This document shows positions 1-9,120 of a stretch of DNA of 64,000 nt, in pieces (the stretch's first letter is position 1; every line of letters starts with the position of its first letter). The position numbers and the translations under genes were made by a program. The DNA is from CAWGXG01 sp963826505. GTDB taxonomy: Bacteria; Chloroflexota; Anaerolineae; Aggregatilineales; Aggregatilineaceae. The notes beneath the pieces are model-generated. The model did no database searches. It saw only the letters and a list, made by a program, of their open reading frames with translations, and was not told where the DNA came from. The stretch lies in NCBI GenBank assembly GCA_963826505.1, contig CAWGXG010000008.1, positions 992,001 through 1,056,000 of the forward strand, written 5' to 3'.

Positions 1-292
1 CGATCTTTTTCAACGCCTCAAAGAAGCGGGGGCCGATATCGCTGATGATCGTCAGATCATCGGCTTCAATGTCGGCTGTATTATCCTCAAGGTCTAGTTG
101 TTCTTCGAGGGCTTCCATGGGCAGCACGATTTCAGGCATTGGAGCGACTTCTGGAGGTTGATATTGTGAGCGAATCACACCGACAGAGGCGTTTTGATCG
201 CGTTTTCTCTCGCGCAGTAGAAGCCAGCCCACGACTGCGCTGACGCTTAATCCTGTTCCAAGTATTGTCAATGTACGCGCAATTTTATACAT
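1..292 (-). CDS. Membrane-anchored helix-hairpin-helix protein, C-terminus cut by window edge
   Basis: Reading frame on the minus strand starting with ATG at 292 and running off the left edge (97 codons visible). The first residues (MYKIARTLTI) lead into one hydrophobic segment at about residues 5-25, followed by a basic stop-transfer stretch (RERKRD). A Pro/Glu-rich linker follows, and then the motif DLTIISDIGPRFFEAL. That motif matches the 'DLTxIxGIGPxxxxxL' helix-hairpin-helix signature of DUF4332-like domains found at the ends of many Chloroflexota and other bacterial proteins. Such HhH modules usually bind nucleic acid or mediate protein contacts, but the function here is unknown. The frame and motif are seen directly; the family assignment is inference from a short motif. 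Confidence 0.6.
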   Translation of the reverse strand, partial: MYKIARTLTILGTGLSVSAVVGWLLLRERKRDQNASVGVIRSQYQPPEVAPMPEIVLPMEALEEQLDLEDNTADIEADDLTIISDIGPRFFEALKKI

Positions 293-626
293 GGCCCTGA
301 CTCACAAGGATTAATAGCAAATTCTGGTGGCCAGTGGGTGGTTTTAGTGAAACCAATCGGATGACCAACTCAAAATTAGCTGATACCTGGGCAATTCGTA
401 TGACCGCTAACCAACCATAAATACTTCTTGCAACGTCAATGATTGGCCGTATTGTAGCATACCCTGTTCTGATCTCCAATGTCGCATTGGGCCATGGGCG
501 ATGCGAGATTGATCCCGGCAACTGCTCTGGTGTGCAAATACGATTGGCAAGTATGTCTTACTGCTAAGGCAATCGGAGAGCGTCGTGGGGTGAGGACGTA
601 AGCCTAAGATACGTTGGCCTTAGTAT

Positions 627-655
627 TTGCCTTATCTGAGCACTTAATCTATACT
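627..655 (+). promoter_or_regulatory. Predicted sigma70-type promoter of the BTAD regulator
   Basis: TTGCCT (627-632) and TATACT (650-655) are separated by 17 bp, 40 bp upstream of the regulator's start codon. It lies at the end of the otherwise gene-free stretch 293-626, in which no other feature was recognised. Confidence 0.55.
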
Positions 656-695
656 ATGAACAACCAAGAGAGGTAGCTTTTGCAGAGGGATTCCT

Positions 696-1970
696 ATGGA
701 ACTCAGCAACCTAATTCAAACATCATACGCGGCTTTCAAGGAGTACGGCGCGGATGCACGGGTGGTGCTACTCCACCCCAGCAGTCGTTATCGATCTATG
801 CTTGTGCCGCAACTTATGAGCGTATCAGAGGTTCCCGTCTATTATTATGCGATGGGGCCCGATGACGTGAACATCCACTCGTTCTTGTCGGGCATCACAC
901 ATGATCTGGCGAACCAACATGCGACGTTTGGGCGTCACCTCAATCTGATTCAGTTTGAGATAGAACAGGACTTCGAAGCACTTCTCGACGCGTTCGTTAA
1001 AGATGTTGCGGAACTGGACAACGATCCATTTCTGCTTGTGTTCGACGAATACGATCGCACAGACAGCGCTGACGATCTCCAGGCATTCGTGGAGCAGGTC
1101 ATTTTGCGCCTGCCTGCCCACTGCCAGATCGTGATTAACAGCCGCACACTGCCACGCTTGCCGTGGGTTTCGTTGATCGCCCAGAAGAAAGCAGTTGTGT
1201 TGCTGGACGACCAACTTGTCACAAGTAACTTCTACGGCATGCGCTTCGACGGCGAAATGTTGTTGGAAGTTAATGCCTTAGGCCCCGGTTATGTCTCTTT
1301 GAATGGCCAATCCATAGACACCTGGGAAGGGCACTTGCCGCGTTTGTTGTTCTTCTTTGCGCTGGATCGCCCCGTAGTTACGCGTTCCGAAATTTGCCAG
1401 GCGTTCTGGCCTGACCTAGATAACGACCAGGCGGTGAATGTCTTCCACGTGACCAAGCGCCGACTTCACAAAGCCCTGGATTTCGACGTGCTGGTTCACG
1501 AAAACGGGTACTATCGCGTTAATCCTGAAGTATCAGTGCAATATGACATTATGGAATTCGTTGGGGCACTCGTTCAGGGTCGTTCGATCGCTACTGGGGA
1601 TGCCCGCACGGCGCTCTGGCAAAAGGCCATCGATTTGTATCGCGGTCCGTTTTTACAAGGTCACTCCGATAAGTGGATTGTGGAACGACGCTCTAACTAT
1701 CAAACAGGCTACCTGGAAGCCCTCAGTGAGATGGCGCGCATTCGCTTGAGCGAGGGCCGCCAGGAACATGCTCTTGGGTTGCTGCTCCGCGCTGTTGCCG
1801 AGAATGATCGCTACGAACCGATTCACCGCCAGATCATGCAACTCTATGCCAGCTTAGGACGTCGCAGCGAGGCGGCTGCCCATTACCAGAAATTGGTGGA
1901 GCAACTTAAGACTGAAGGCAAACAGCCGGAAGCCGAGACTCAGACGCTGTACGCGTCGATCATGACGTAG
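696..1970 (+). CDS. BTAD-domain transcriptional regulator with a degenerate NTPase-like N-terminus
   Basis: 424 aa. The start ATG 696 is preceded by AGAGGGA at 684-690. Residues 1-180 resemble the MalT/STAND ATPase core: a Walker-B-like strand LLVFDEYD (113-120) and a sensor-like strand IVINSRTLPRLPW. The N-terminus has VVLLHPSSRYRS where a Walker A loop GxxxxGKT would be expected, so ATP binding is doubtful. Residues about 195-280 form an OmpR/SARP-type winged helix (ITRSEIC/VTKRRLHKAL-type recognition helix region), and residues 285-420 form the all-helical bacterial transcriptional activator domain (BTAD) built from TPR-like repeats. It is probably a DNA-binding regulator; its targets are unknown. 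It is monocistronic, with its own promoter and a hairpin terminator immediately downstream. Confidence 0.8.
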   Translation: MELSNLIQTSYAAFKEYGADARVVLLHPSSRYRSMLVPQLMSVSEVPVYYYAMGPDDVNIHSFLSGITHDLANQHATFGRHLNLIQFEIEQDFEALLDAFVKDVAELDNDPFLLVFDEYDRTDSADDLQAFVEQVILRLPAHCQIVINSRTLPRLPWVSLIAQKKAVVLLDDQLVTSNFYGMRFDGEMLLEVNALGPGYVSLNGQSIDTWEGHLPRLLFFFALDRPVVTRSEICQAFWPDLDNDQAVNVFHVTKRRLHKALDFDVLVHENGYYRVNPEVSVQYDIMEFVGALVQGRSIATGDARTALWQKAIDLYRGPFLQGHSDKWIVERRSNYQTGYLEALSEMARIRLSEGRQEHALGLLLRAVAENDRYEPIHRQIMQLYASLGRRSEAAAHYQKLVEQLKTEGKQPEAETQTLYASIMT

Positions 1971-2001
1971 TTGATCGACGCGGCAGTGCGGTAAAGTAAA
2001 C

Positions 2002-2034
2002 AAAATTGCCCATCGGTTTAGGTGGGCAATTTTT
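2002..2034 (+). terminator. Bidirectional intrinsic terminator
   Basis: AAAATTGCCCA (2002-2012) pairs with TGGGCAATTTT (2023-2033). The A/T flanks give U-tracts in both orientations. It lies between the BTAD gene (plus) and tRNA-Arg (minus), so it can serve both convergent units. Confidence 0.75.
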
Positions 2035-2048
2035 CGTGCGGGCCTGAA

Positions 2049-2121
2049 CGCCCCTGGAGGGAATCGAACCCCCGGCCGTCTGCTTAGAAGGCAGCTGCTC
2101 TATCCGCTGAGCTACAGGGGC
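2049..2121 (-). tRNA. tRNA-Arg (anticodon TCT)
   Basis: 73-nt cloverleaf on the minus strand. The acceptor is GCCCCTG/CAGGGGC, the D-arm GCTC..GAGC, the anticodon loop CTTCTAA (anticodon TCT, reads AGA), and the T-arm loop TTCGATT. The discriminator is G and CCA is not encoded. The outermost anticodon-stem pair looks mismatched (G-A); the other stems pair well. Confidence 0.93.
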
Positions 2122-2131
2122 AATCGCGATC

Positions 2132-2160
2132 ATTTTAAAGACTGCGATAATCGGTGTCAA
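2132..2160 (-). promoter_or_regulatory. Promoter of tRNA-Arg(TCT)
   Basis: On the minus strand TTGACA (2160-2155) and TAAAAT (2137-2132) are separated by exactly 17 bp, 10 nt upstream of the mature tRNA 5' end. Confidence 0.75.
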
Positions 2161-2179
2161 GCGGGAGTTGGTGTAAGGC

Positions 2180-2626
2180 TCAATCCCGCTTCTGGAGAAC
2201 CGGTCTGATACCTTTATAGACGGTTTGTCCCGCAATCGTTCGCAAAATGGTGGTCGGCGGGCGGCCAACGAGCTCACTTAGCTCAATGGGGGTTAGTGGG
2301 GTGTTGTGATTAGCGAGAAACACCCTGAAGATCGCATCCACAAGGGACGTATGTGGTGTGATGAAGTCGGGTTGCTGACTGGCCTCTTGCAGCGAACGCT
2401 GCAACGCATCAACTTTCAGCACCTCTGCAGTAACCGGATCGATCCAATCGATCTCTGTGTTGTCACGATGTTGGGCAAAGTATTCGCGTTGTTCTGGGCC
2501 TAAATGACTGAGCAGGTAAGCGTGCAATTCACGACCCTCACGTTCCCACCAATCATAATCAATGTGGAACTGAGTGTCCAATGTCGGTTTGATGCGTCTG
2601 CTTGCGGCGTCTGCGGATGAAGACAC
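2180..2626 (-). CDS. Conserved protein of unknown function with C-terminal winged-helix-like region
   Basis: 148 aa. The central segment (FHIDYDWWEREGRELHAYLL, about 21-40) is Trp/Asp/Glu-rich, and its style recalls small uncharacterised proteins in other Chloroflexota. The C-terminal third (TPIELSELVGRPPTTILRTI) reads like a winged helix with a recognition helix, followed by VYKGIRPV. No catalytic motif is visible. It lies 37 bp downstream of the 525-aa gene on the same strand, so the two are probably co-transcribed, followed by tRNA-Arg. Function unknown; a DNA- or RNA-binding accessory role is only a guess. Confidence 0.75.
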   Translation of the reverse strand: MSSSADAASRRIKPTLDTQFHIDYDWWEREGRELHAYLLSHLGPEQREYFAQHRDNTEIDWIDPVTAEVLKVDALQRSLQEASQQPDFITPHTSLVDAIFRVFLANHNTPLTPIELSELVGRPPTTILRTIAGQTVYKGIRPVLQKRD

Positions 2627-2663
2627 AATGTTTCCTTAATGTGCTGTCATTGTCAGGGGCCCC

Positions 2664-4241
2664 CTAACCAAGTCTCCAGTAAGGGCCACCCACGTGCTCA
2701 AATTCCGAGCGACTCGCCAGAACGGCAAATATCGGACCTGGTGGGCACCGTCGAATAACATTCACGGCGCTGTAGAGTGTTTTGGCATGCACGGTTCTCT
2801 GTGGCGTCAAACGGGACAACTCAGAGATAAGATCGCGCATGATCTCGGGGAGGCCGCGTTGCTGGTGATGCGACGGAATCCAGAGGGCATCCACGCCTTT
2901 GAGGTCATCTGCTCCCAAAACCATGAGCTCGTCGTATTCTGCACCGATAGCGCGCTTCTGGTTTTCAAAAGTTAACCGATTCTCGCCCGATGGTACGGCT
3001 AGCCTAATCCACTCTGTTCGCGGGCGGTGAGCGTTGAAATCGACAATGACCCGCGAGGGATCATCTGTGCGCTGGATCGTAACATAGGTGCCGACTGGCA
3101 GTTTGTGGCGCCGGTAAAAATCGGCGAGCCCATAAACGTAACGATGTTCCCGCACGACCCACCCTGGCATTTCCTCGTTGGTTTGTCCATCGATGAGTGT
3201 CAACAAAATGCGTGGGGCTTCGTAGGCAGTCGGGAAAAGGTGCCGAACCTGTGAGTTGAGTGGTAACGTGCCTGTACGGCGGTGTGGGAAATTTAGACTG
3301 ATCGTCACTGCGTCGGCGGGTTTGGCGGGAGAACGCAAATTCGACAGCTCATCATCGATTTCTTGTTCCAGCGCGATCAATTCGTCGGACAACAGTCGCC
3401 AATCGTAGTCAATCTGTTGGTATTTCAGCCGTTCCGGAACCGTCAGCACTTCTTCTGGTTCCATTTCACGCAAGCACCACAAGACTTTGCCTGCCGGTCC
3501 CACCTCATCAAAGCGATCATCGTGAAACAGCGCATAATCAAGCGAAAACGCCTGAAGACGAGAATTGATTTCTTGCGGAAGGCCGATGTCCTTCAAAATG
3601 CTTTGTGTATCGATCGGACCACCATTGTGCATGACCAAGACGGCCTCGGCCAGATGGAGGTGGGCGATACTCACACTAGCCAACAGCGAACGGAGGAACC
3701 AGCGCCCTCCGAAACGGACAACATCATCCAAGCTGCGAAGACGATCTTCGATGAGATAGATGATGTCATCGCCGTATTCTTTCATCACTTCCGAGGCGTC
3801 AAGACCGATGGCACCCACCGTGTTAAGACTGTCGCTGATGTCCAGATTGAGTTGGTGCGGTGTGGTCAGTTCGCTGGCAAACTCATGCACACGGTTCTCG
3901 TCAAAAGCGACCTTAATCACCGTGAAGTCGCCGTGCTCAGGATTGTTTCCAGGACGCTCAGCGATCACCTTGCCGACGCTGTAATCCATTGCCGGGAAGA
4001 CTAACTGTTGCCCAACCGTGTAGTGATGCTGGGGCTGGAACAACTCACCCCGCTCAATCTGACGGCGAAGCATCTGGGTTTCTTGTTCGAGGCGGAAATT
4101 AACCAAACGCTGGGCAATTTCTTGGCTTGAAAGCGGTTTTTCTTCCTCGAGAAACACCGTGAAGATAAACTCTATATCGTTATCGGTGATCTCAAAGTGG
4201 TCGGTCCAATATTGCTCTGTGGCGGTCTGAAACTGCACCAA
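2664..4241 (-). CDS. Large conserved protein of unknown function, helix-turn-helix-like ends
   Basis: 525 aa. The N-terminus (about 15-60) is helical and resembles a winged-helix domain (FLEEEKPLSSQEIAQRLV), followed by a basic helix. A beta-rich SH3/KOW-like segment sits near 75-115 (YTVGQQLVFPAM, then GKVIAERPG). The middle is mixed alpha/beta with no recognised motif. The C-terminus ends in a second winged-helix-like segment, finishing HVGGPYWRLG, which is how HARE-HTH or similar domains often end. No signal peptide or membrane segment is seen. It is the first gene of a probable two-gene unit with the 148-aa protein, and is divergent from aconitase. No function can be assigned. Confidence 0.75.
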   Translation of the reverse strand: MVQFQTATEQYWTDHFEITDNDIEFIFTVFLEEEKPLSSQEIAQRLVNFRLEQETQMLRRQIERGELFQPQHHYTVGQQLVFPAMDYSVGKVIAERPGNNPEHGDFTVIKVAFDENRVHEFASELTTPHQLNLDISDSLNTVGAIGLDASEVMKEYGDDIIYLIEDRLRSLDDVVRFGGRWFLRSLLASVSIAHLHLAEAVLVMHNGGPIDTQSILKDIGLPQEINSRLQAFSLDYALFHDDRFDEVGPAGKVLWCLREMEPEEVLTVPERLKYQQIDYDWRLLSDELIALEQEIDDELSNLRSPAKPADAVTISLNFPHRRTGTLPLNSQVRHLFPTAYEAPRILLTLIDGQTNEEMPGWVVREHRYVYGLADFYRRHKLPVGTYVTIQRTDDPSRVIVDFNAHRPRTEWIRLAVPSGENRLTFENQKRAIGAEYDELMVLGADDLKGVDALWIPSHHQQRGLPEIMRDLISELSRLTPQRTVHAKTLYSAVNVIRRCPPGPIFAVLASRSEFEHVGGPYWRLG

Positions 4242-4374
4242 TGTGATAGCCTCTGCACTCGCTGGTGTTGGTTAGTATGCAAGGGGGTGACTTGCAATCG
4301 TTTATTATAAGCAAACTGGTCGCGTGTGGCAAGAAGAGTTTCGGCTGGTCTGACCTCGGTTCAAAATGGCCAAG

Positions 4375-4406
4375 TTGTCACATTAGTGCTTTCCGCCTGC
4401 TATAAT
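4375..4406 (+). promoter_or_regulatory. Predicted aconitase promoter
   Basis: Perfect -10 TATAAT at 4401-4406, with a TTGTCA at 4375-4380 giving a long 20-bp spacer. Transcription would begin near 4413. That excludes the upstream in-frame ATG at 4409 and supports translation from 4493. Confidence 0.5.
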
Positions 4407-4492
4407 TTATGTGTGTTGTTATGTTTCATGGTCTACTCCCCAGTGGTCGTATGCTGCCACCTCTCGGGGTATTTTCGAAGAAAGGATGTCTG

Positions 4493-7222
4493 ATGACGAG
4501 TCGTCAATTGCGCGATCCTTTTGGTGCTCGTGCTGTATTGGATGTGGCTGCGGGACAACTTCAGTATTTTCGCCTGGCTGCATTGGAGGAGCAGGGCATA
4601 GGGCCGATCTCCTCTCTACCCTTCTCCATCAAAGTGCTGCTCGAATCAGTGCTAAGAAATAACAACGGGTTCGAGGTCACGGATGACGATGTAGCCCATT
4701 TGGCCCAATGGGCGAAACATTACGGCGAAGGTATGGAAATGCCGTTCAAACCAGCACGCGTTATTCTTCAGGATTTTACGGGCGTCCCATCGTTGGTCGA
4801 TCTTGCAGCATTGCGATCGGCAATGCGCCGTATGGGTGGGGACCCTCGTCGCATCCAGCCTTCGATTCCTGTGGATTTGGTTATTGATCATTCCGTTCAG
4901 GTCGATAGCTTCGGATCATCGGACGCACTGCAAGTAAACGCCGATATCGAGTTCGGACGTAATCGTGAACGCTACGAGTTTATCCGTTGGGGGCAGGGCG
5001 CGTTTGAAAACTTCAGGGCCGTTCCGCCAGCTACCGGCATCGTACACCAGGTTAACCTGGAATACCTGGCGCGGGGAGTCTTGACCAAGGAAATCGATGG
5101 GGACGTGGTCGTGTTTCCAGACAGTCTGGTTGGTACTGACTCGCATACGACTATGATCAACGGTTTGGGAATAGTCGGGTGGGGCGTGGGAGGTATTGAA
5201 GCCGAGGCAGTGATCTTGGGGCAGCCGGTTTACATGGTCATGCCGGAGGTTATTGGCTTCAAATTGACGGGGCGGTTGCCGGAGGGAACTACGGCCACTG
5301 ACCTGGTCCTGGCTGTGACGCAAATGCTCCGGGCTCAAGGGGTGGTGGGCAAATTCGTAGAATTCTACGGCACAGGGCTTAGCAGCCTTGCATTGCCAGA
5401 TCGGGCTACGCTGGCTAATATGGCGCCCGAATATGGCGCGACCATGGGGTTCTTCCCGATGGATGCAGAGTCGCTTCGTTTTCTGCGTGACACGGGGCGC
5501 CCCGCCGATCTGGTTGATCTTGTTGGGCGATACATTCGCGCACAAGGATTGTTTCGTACGGACGCGACGCCAGATCCTGTATTCAGCAAAACGTTCGCGC
5601 TGGACATGGGGACTGTCGAGCCTAGCCTCGCTGGCCCCAAGCGCCCACAGGATCGAATTCGGCTGGCTGACATGAAATCCAAATTCGAGAAAGACCTGGT
5701 TGCGCCTACGTCAGATCGCGGTTTTGCGCTCAAGCAGGAAGATCTAGGCCGCCAGGTTAATGTCACGATTGAGGATCACGCCCGACAAGCTAAGTTGGGG
5801 CACGGCGCGGTAGTCATTGCCGCCATCACGAGCTGCACCAATACGTCGAATCCGTCAGTGATGGTAGCGGCTGGTCTGGTGGCGAAGAAGGCCGCCGAGC
5901 GCGGTTTGGCTGTGGCACCCTATGTAAAGACTAGCCTGGCCCCTGGCTCTAAGGTTGTGACAGATTATTTGCAGGAGGCTGGCCTGCTGTCGTATTTGGA
6001 GCAGCTCGGGTTCTTCGTGGTTGGGTACGGGTGTACGACCTGCATTGGCAACAGTGGCCCTTTGCCTGAAGCAGTCGCGGCGGGTATTGAGGATCAAAAT
6101 CTTGTCGCGGCCGCGGTGTTGAGCGGCAATCGAAATTTCGAAGGGCGCATTAACCCCTACGTCCGTGCCAACTATTTGGCTTCCCCACCCCTTGTAGTAG
6201 CCTACGCGATTGCTGGTACGGTCGATATTGATTTGGTCAATGACCCGATCGGAAACGATAGTTCCGGCCAGCCAGTGTATTTGCGTGAAATCTGGCCGAC
6301 TCAGCGTGAAATTTCGGACACGGTTGCGGCGTCGGTGAAACCCGAGATGTTCGAGGCTCAATACGGCAACGTATATGGTGGAAACGAAACCTGGAATTCG
6401 ATCCCATTGACCAACAGCCCGCTGTATCAGTGGAATTCGGAGTCCACTTATATCCAGGAACCGCCGTTTTTCGTGAATTTTGCCGCCAAGCCCGAACCTT
6501 TGTCCGATATCGAAGGCGCGCGAGTTCTGGCTCTTCTGGGCGACTCGATTACGACTGATCATATTTCTCCAGCGGGTTCGATCGCTACCAAGAGCCCCGC
6601 TGGTCAATACTTGATCGAGCAGGGTATTGAGCCGTCTGACTTCAATTCATACGGAACGCGGCGTGGAAATGATCGCGTGATGGTGCGTGGTACTTTCGCT
6701 AACATCCGCCTCAAGAATCAACTTGTGCCGGGCACTGAGGGCGGTGTGACCCTGCACTTGCCCGATGCCGTGCAGATGACGATTTTCGACGCTGCCGAGC
6801 GTTATCGCGAAGAGGGCATACCACTGGTCATTCTCGCCGGAAAAGAGTACGGAACGGGGAGTTCGCGCGATTGGGCCGCCAAGGGAACCTATCTGTTGGG
6901 GGTGCGGGCCGTAATAGCTGAGAGCTTTGAGCGCATACACCGCAGCAATTTGATAGGCATGGGCGTTTTGCCTCTGCAGTTCAAAACAGGAGAGTCCGTC
7001 AATACTCTGGGGCTAAACGGTCACGAAGTCATTGATATTTTGGGAATCGATGATGCGCTGCAGCCCGGGCAGAGCTTGAAGGTGCGCGCGGCGAGTGTGG
7101 ATGGTGCCGAGAAATCGTTTGAGGTGCTCAGTCGGCTGGATACTCCCGTCGAAGTGAACTACTACAAAAATGGGGGAATCTTACATATGGTCCTACGCAA
7201 CTTGCTTCAGGAGAATTCCTGA
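4493..7222 (+). CDS. acnA: Aconitate hydratase (AcnA/IRP type)
   Basis: 909 aa from ATG 4493, with AAAGGA at 4481-4486. The frame is open from 4409, but those residues are not aconitase-like and precede the predicted transcript. The enzyme interconverts citrate and isocitrate in the TCA cycle in the cytosol. The 4Fe-4S ligands are visible as Cys448 (ITSCTNTSNPS) and Cys514/Cys517 (YGCTTCIGNSG). The N-terminal SLVGTDSHTTMINGLG and C-terminal swivel motifs (GDSITTDHISPAGSI, KEYGTGSSRDWAAKG) are intact. The length is normal for the AcnA/IRP1 subfamily. It appears monocistronic, with a strong terminator directly after. Confidence 0.97.
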   Translation: MTSRQLRDPFGARAVLDVAAGQLQYFRLAALEEQGIGPISSLPFSIKVLLESVLRNNNGFEVTDDDVAHLAQWAKHYGEGMEMPFKPARVILQDFTGVPSLVDLAALRSAMRRMGGDPRRIQPSIPVDLVIDHSVQVDSFGSSDALQVNADIEFGRNRERYEFIRWGQGAFENFRAVPPATGIVHQVNLEYLARGVLTKEIDGDVVVFPDSLVGTDSHTTMINGLGIVGWGVGGIEAEAVILGQPVYMVMPEVIGFKLTGRLPEGTTATDLVLAVTQMLRAQGVVGKFVEFYGTGLSSLALPDRATLANMAPEYGATMGFFPMDAESLRFLRDTGRPADLVDLVGRYIRAQGLFRTDATPDPVFSKTFALDMGTVEPSLAGPKRPQDRIRLADMKSKFEKDLVAPTSDRGFALKQEDLGRQVNVTIEDHARQAKLGHGAVVIAAITSCTNTSNPSVMVAAGLVAKKAAERGLAVAPYVKTSLAPGSKVVTDYLQEAGLLSYLEQLGFFVVGYGCTTCIGNSGPLPEAVAAGIEDQNLVAAAVLSGNRNFEGRINPYVRANYLASPPLVVAYAIAGTVDIDLVNDPIGNDSSGQPVYLREIWPTQREISDTVAASVKPEMFEAQYGNVYGGNETWNSIPLTNSPLYQWNSESTYIQEPPFFVNFAAKPEPLSDIEGARVLALLGDSITTDHISPAGSIATKSPAGQYLIEQGIEPSDFNSYGTRRGNDRVMVRGTFANIRLKNQLVPGTEGGVTLHLPDAVQMTIFDAAERYREEGIPLVILAGKEYGTGSSRDWAAKGTYLLGVRAVIAESFERIHRSNLIGMGVLPLQFKTGESVNTLGLNGHEVIDILGIDDALQPGQSLKVRAASVDGAEKSFEVLSRLDTPVEVNYYKNGGILHMVLRNLLQENS

Positions 7223-7257
7223 TCAAGGCCTCTCTTTTCCTGTTGATATGAGCGATG

Positions 7258-7280
7258 CGGCCCCATACGGGGCCGTTTCT
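7258..7280 (+). terminator. Intrinsic terminator after acnA
   Basis: CGGCCCC (7258-7264), loop ATAC, GGGGCCG (7269-7275), then TTTCT. Confidence 0.8.
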
Positions 7281-7386
7281 ATTCCTGAATGCGAAAACTA
7301 TATGGTATGCAGTAAGATTAGATGAGTTGAATCGGTTTTGGTACTCAGTGGCGGTTCGACTTGGATGAAGAAGGAGTTCAAGCATT

Positions 7387-8313
7387 ATGTCACGTGTCGT
7401 GGTCGTCGGTAGCGCAAACGTCGATTTTGTTGTTCAAACACCACATATTCCGCGGCCGGGCGAGACGGTCCTGGGACGGGATTTTGTGATGGCAATGGGG
7501 GGGAAGGGAGCCAACCAGGCGGTGGGTGCGGCCCGGCTTGGCGCTGAGGTTGTTTTTGTGGCGCGAGTTGGTCAAGATGTGTTTGGGGATCAGTGCATCG
7601 CGGCCTATACAGGAGAAGGCATTGACACGGCATACGTATCCCGCGACCCAACTGAGTCTACTGGAGTCGCGCTGATCGCTGTGGCCGCAGATGGTGAGAA
7701 CAGCATTACCGTGGCATCTGGGGCGAATATGAAGCTCCGTCCTGATCATATTCAGGCCGCAGTTGCTGCGCTAAAGGGAGCCGATGTTCTTTTGATGCAG
7801 CTTGAAGTGCCGATTGAGACTGTGATTGAGGCAGCTCAAGTCGCCAAAGAGCATGGTGTGCGAGTTGTACTTAATCCTGCACCGGCACGATCGCTCCCGA
7901 CAGAATTGCTGAGGTTGGTCGATGTCATCACTCCGAATCGGATTGAGCTCGCTCAGCTTACGGGAGTATCCGAAGCGGACGTGCGTGCTATGAGCGATGA
8001 ACGTCTCGCCAAACATGCATTAGGCATGGGGCCGTCTGGCGCGGTGATTACGTTGGGTGCGGAGGGGTGTTTGGTCGCTGGCTCTTGGGGGTGGGTACGC
8101 GTGCCGTCGTTCAAGGTTGAGGTTGTGGACACTACTGCAGCCGGTGATGCGTTCAATGCTGGGCTGTCGGTTGCACTTGCGGAAGGGAACCGGAATCTTG
8201 AACAGGCAGCCCGCTACGCGAGCGCTTGTGGCGCGTTGGCCGCAACCAAATTGGGTGCTCAACCCTCTCTGCCAGACGCGTCGGCGGTTTCGGCACTACT
8301 CCAGGCACGGTGA
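7387..8313 (+). CDS. rbsK: Ribokinase (PfkB family)
   Basis: 308 aa with AAGGAG at 7371-7376. It phosphorylates D-ribose to ribose-5-phosphate with ATP in the cytosol. The N-terminus VVVVGSANVDFVVQTPHIPRPG and the substrate loop GGKGANQA (38-45) are typical PfkB. The C-terminal signature DTTAAGDAFNAG contains the catalytic base Asp254; the AAGD rather than GAGD anion hole is the form seen in ribokinases, which supports ribose over fructose substrates. No ribose transporter or repressor lies next to it, so it may serve nucleoside or ribose salvage. Other sugar kinases of the family cannot be fully excluded. Confidence 0.88.
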   Translation: MSRVVVVGSANVDFVVQTPHIPRPGETVLGRDFVMAMGGKGANQAVGAARLGAEVVFVARVGQDVFGDQCIAAYTGEGIDTAYVSRDPTESTGVALIAVAADGENSITVASGANMKLRPDHIQAAVAALKGADVLLMQLEVPIETVIEAAQVAKEHGVRVVLNPAPARSLPTELLRLVDVITPNRIELAQLTGVSEADVRAMSDERLAKHALGMGPSGAVITLGAEGCLVAGSWGWVRVPSFKVEVVDTTAAGDAFNAGLSVALAEGNRNLEQAARYASACGALAATKLGAQPSLPDASAVSALLQAR

Positions 8314-8421
8314 CCGGATGATATTGGTTCCGCCAGAACTGGAAATGTTGAGCTGCTGCTTGCGACGCTCTCGACATGTGAAGGGGTTTCGAGCGGTTTT
8401 GCGAATGGGAAGGGGATGAAT

Positions 8422-9120
8422 ATGGCAGCGAAAGTGCTTATCGTCGATGATGAAGTGGCGATTCGCGATGCATTGGGTCGAAAACTGCGCCGCGAAGGCT
8501 TTTATGTGACGCTGGCCGGCAGCGGACTGGAGGGACTCAGGGTATTTCACGCTGAAAGGCCTGATTTGGTGATCCTGGATATCGTGATGCCAGAGATGAA
8601 TGGGTTGGTCGTGTGCCAACGCATCCGAGAGGTCGCTGAAACGCCGATTATGATGCTCTCGGCTCAAGCGATTACGGAGGAGGATATCATAGAAGGACTC
8701 AACGCGGGAGCCGATGAATATCTAGTGAAGCCGATTCGTCTCAACGAATTTGTGGCTCGTGTACAAGCGCTCTTAAGACGGGCCCAGATGACCTCGATCG
8801 AACCAGATGCTGGTTACAACGATGGCTATCTCAGTATCGATTTGCAGCGACGTCATGTGCATGTCAACGGCCAGAAAATTCACCTTACGCCCACTGAATT
8901 CAAGTTGTTGGTGGTGCTATTGGAGAATGCGGGGCGAGTGGTGCCTCAGCGGGAGTTGCTTGAGCAAGTGTGGGGACCCGAATACGTGGATGATGTGTAC
9001 TATCCGCGTGTATACATCAGCCAACTGCGTCGGAAGGTCGAACCCGATCCCGCGAACCCCATATACATCCTGACTGAGCATCGGGTTGGGTATCGTTTTG
9101 AACGTCAGGGAGTGTCGTGA
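8422..9120 (+). CDS. OmpR/PhoB-family response regulator
   Basis: 232 aa. ATG 8422 is preferred over ATG 8416 because GGGAAGGGG (8407-8415) sits 6 nt before it but abuts the other. The receiver domain (about 4-118) has acidic Asp9/Asp10, phosphoacceptor Asp53 (LVILDIVMPEMNG) and the switch Lys in YLVKPI. The winged-helix domain follows (HLTPTEFKLLVVLLENAG ... RVYISQLRRKVE). It is translationally coupled to the histidine kinase: its TGA overlaps the kinase's GTG start. It presumably controls transcription in response to that kinase; targets are unknown. Confidence 0.95.
   Translation: MAAKVLIVDDEVAIRDALGRKLRREGFYVTLAGSGLEGLRVFHAERPDLVILDIVMPEMNGLVVCQRIREVAETPIMMLSAQAITEEDIIEGLNAGADEYLVKPIRLNEFVARVQALLRRAQMTSIEPDAGYNDGYLSIDLQRRHVHVNGQKIHLTPTEFKLLVVLLENAGRVVPQRELLEQVWGPEYVDDVYYPRVYISQLRRKVEPDPANPIYILTEHRVGYRFERQGVS

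Noticed and set aside
5..521. 78-codon minus-strand frame 285-521
   Set aside because: Begins outside any ribosome-binding site and overlaps the start of the membrane-anchored HhH gene, with no motif.
3363..4004. 213-codon plus-strand frame
   Set aside because: Antisense shadow of the 525-aa minus-strand protein, which has the better coding character.
5855..6607. 250-codon minus-strand frame inside aconitase
   Set aside because: Entirely antisense to well-conserved aconitase motifs, with no family resemblance.
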